Position numbers and translations under genes: made by a program. The notes under the pieces were generated by a model, which was given only the letters and a program-made list of their open reading frames with translations, did no database searches and had not been told where the DNA came from. From the NCBI GenBank assembly GCA_002375985.1, contig DFNH01000021.1, positions 1 through 5,157 on the forward strand: DNA of 5,157 nucleotides, in the 5' to 3' direction. Shown here piece after piece: positions 4,924 through 5,157 of the stretch; position 1 is the first letter of the stretch; the number at the start of each line of letters is the position of its first letter. The stretch is from Firmicutes bacterium UBA3572. GTDB lineage: Bacteria; Bacillota; Desulfotomaculia; Desulfotomaculales; Desulforudaceae.

Positions 4924-5157
4924 TTGCACGGAAGAATGAGAAAAGTTTTCCGGCCCGTTGGAATGCTGCTTGTTGCCCTGATGGTAGTGTCTTTACTGCT
5001 TCCTGCGGCGCGGGTTGAGGCCGCGGCTTCTACCACGAGTAACCTGGCGGACAAAGCGGTTAACTTTCTTTACAATGACTATTTAGCAAACGGGGTAAAG
5101 AACAGCGATCACAGTGTAGGCTCGTATGCTGTATATGTCCTTAAACTGGCCGGTGTG
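4924..5157 (+). CDS. Secreted protein with an apparent alpha/alpha-toroid start, under B12 riboswitch control (3' part outside window)
   Basis: The TTG at 4924 has GGGAGG (4908-4913) 10 nt upstream; an in-frame ATG at 4936 has only a weak site, so TTG is preferred. The frame stays open for 78 codons to the window edge. Residues 1-36 are a signal peptide: basic start (GRMRKVFRPVG), hydrophobic core (MLLVALMVVSLLLPAA) and a likely cut after VEA or VEAAA. The mature start, NLADKAVNFLYNDYLANGVK followed by HSVGSYAVYVLKLAGV, looks like the helix pair opening prenyltransferase/squalene-cyclase-type repeats (D/KA-x-x-F/YL, then a helix with YAVxxLxLAGV). Bacterial secreted proteins of this kind often carry a DUF4430 domain, related to the C-terminal domain of transcobalamin and intrinsic factor, but that part would lie beyond the window. 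The riboswitch placement supports a cobalamin-related role. The family is inferred from about 40 residues, so the coding call is much firmer than the function. Confidence 0.8.
   Translation, partial: MHGRMRKVFRPVGMLLVALMVVSLLLPAARVEAAASTTSNLADKAVNFLYNDYLANGVKNSDHSVGSYAVYVLKLAGV

Noticed and set aside
1..5157. tRNA, rRNA, CRISPR array or intact insertion sequence
   Set aside because: No cloverleaf or CCA-type tRNA, no rRNA blocks, no regularly spaced repeats and no transposase motifs were seen on either strand.

Overview
The window looks like a stretch of a moderately GC-rich, spore-former-type Firmicute, most like the Peptococcaceae (Desulfotomaculum/Pelotomaculum-type Clostridia). This is an inference from strong AGGAGG-type ribosome sites with frequent GTG/TTG starts, a secreted protein with 'stalk' (copper amine oxidase N-terminal-like) domains fused to a wall hydrolase-like domain, an ArAE/DUF939-type membrane protein, and a textbook class-I cobalamin riboswitch. 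No species can be named from the sequence alone.

Layout. Positions 1-320 (+) hold the last 35 codons of an unidentified gene and then the C-terminal half of a small cupin protein with no intact start, probably decayed. Positions 338-700 (+) encode an unrecognised 120-residue protein with its own ribosome site and a possible promoter; two hairpins follow it. Positions 832-1340 (-) are the damaged C-terminal remnant of a MOT1-type molybdate/sulfate transporter, with its 5' part missing and one frameshift. Positions 1394-4014 (-) look like one transcription unit read right to left: an ArAE/FUSC-like membrane protein (2929-4014), a possible 46-codon ORF (2725-2865) whose stop overlaps the next start as GTGA, a secreted stalk-domain/glucosaminidase-like protein (1400-2728), and an intrinsic terminator overlapping its stop codon.

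Positions 4042-4496 have no convincing gene; they hold very short ORFs with good ribosome sites on the minus strand, a weak inverted repeat and a 23-nt pyrimidine tract. From about 4497 the plus strand carries a complete cobalamin riboswitch aptamer with an adjoining Rho-independent terminator. A CGCAGAC duplicate just 3' of the aptamer can compete with the terminator stem, which predicts transcriptional shut-off when B12 binds. After a 160-nt leader, a TTG-started secreted protein begins at 4924 and runs off the window. Its mature N-terminus resembles the first helices of an alpha/alpha-toroid (prenyltransferase/squalene-cyclase-like repeat).

The most interesting reading is the right-hand end. 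A B12-repressed, secreted alpha/alpha-toroid protein has the architecture of animal intrinsic factor/transcobalamin, so it is a candidate bacterial surface B12-capture protein. The rest of the gene, outside the window, would decide this.
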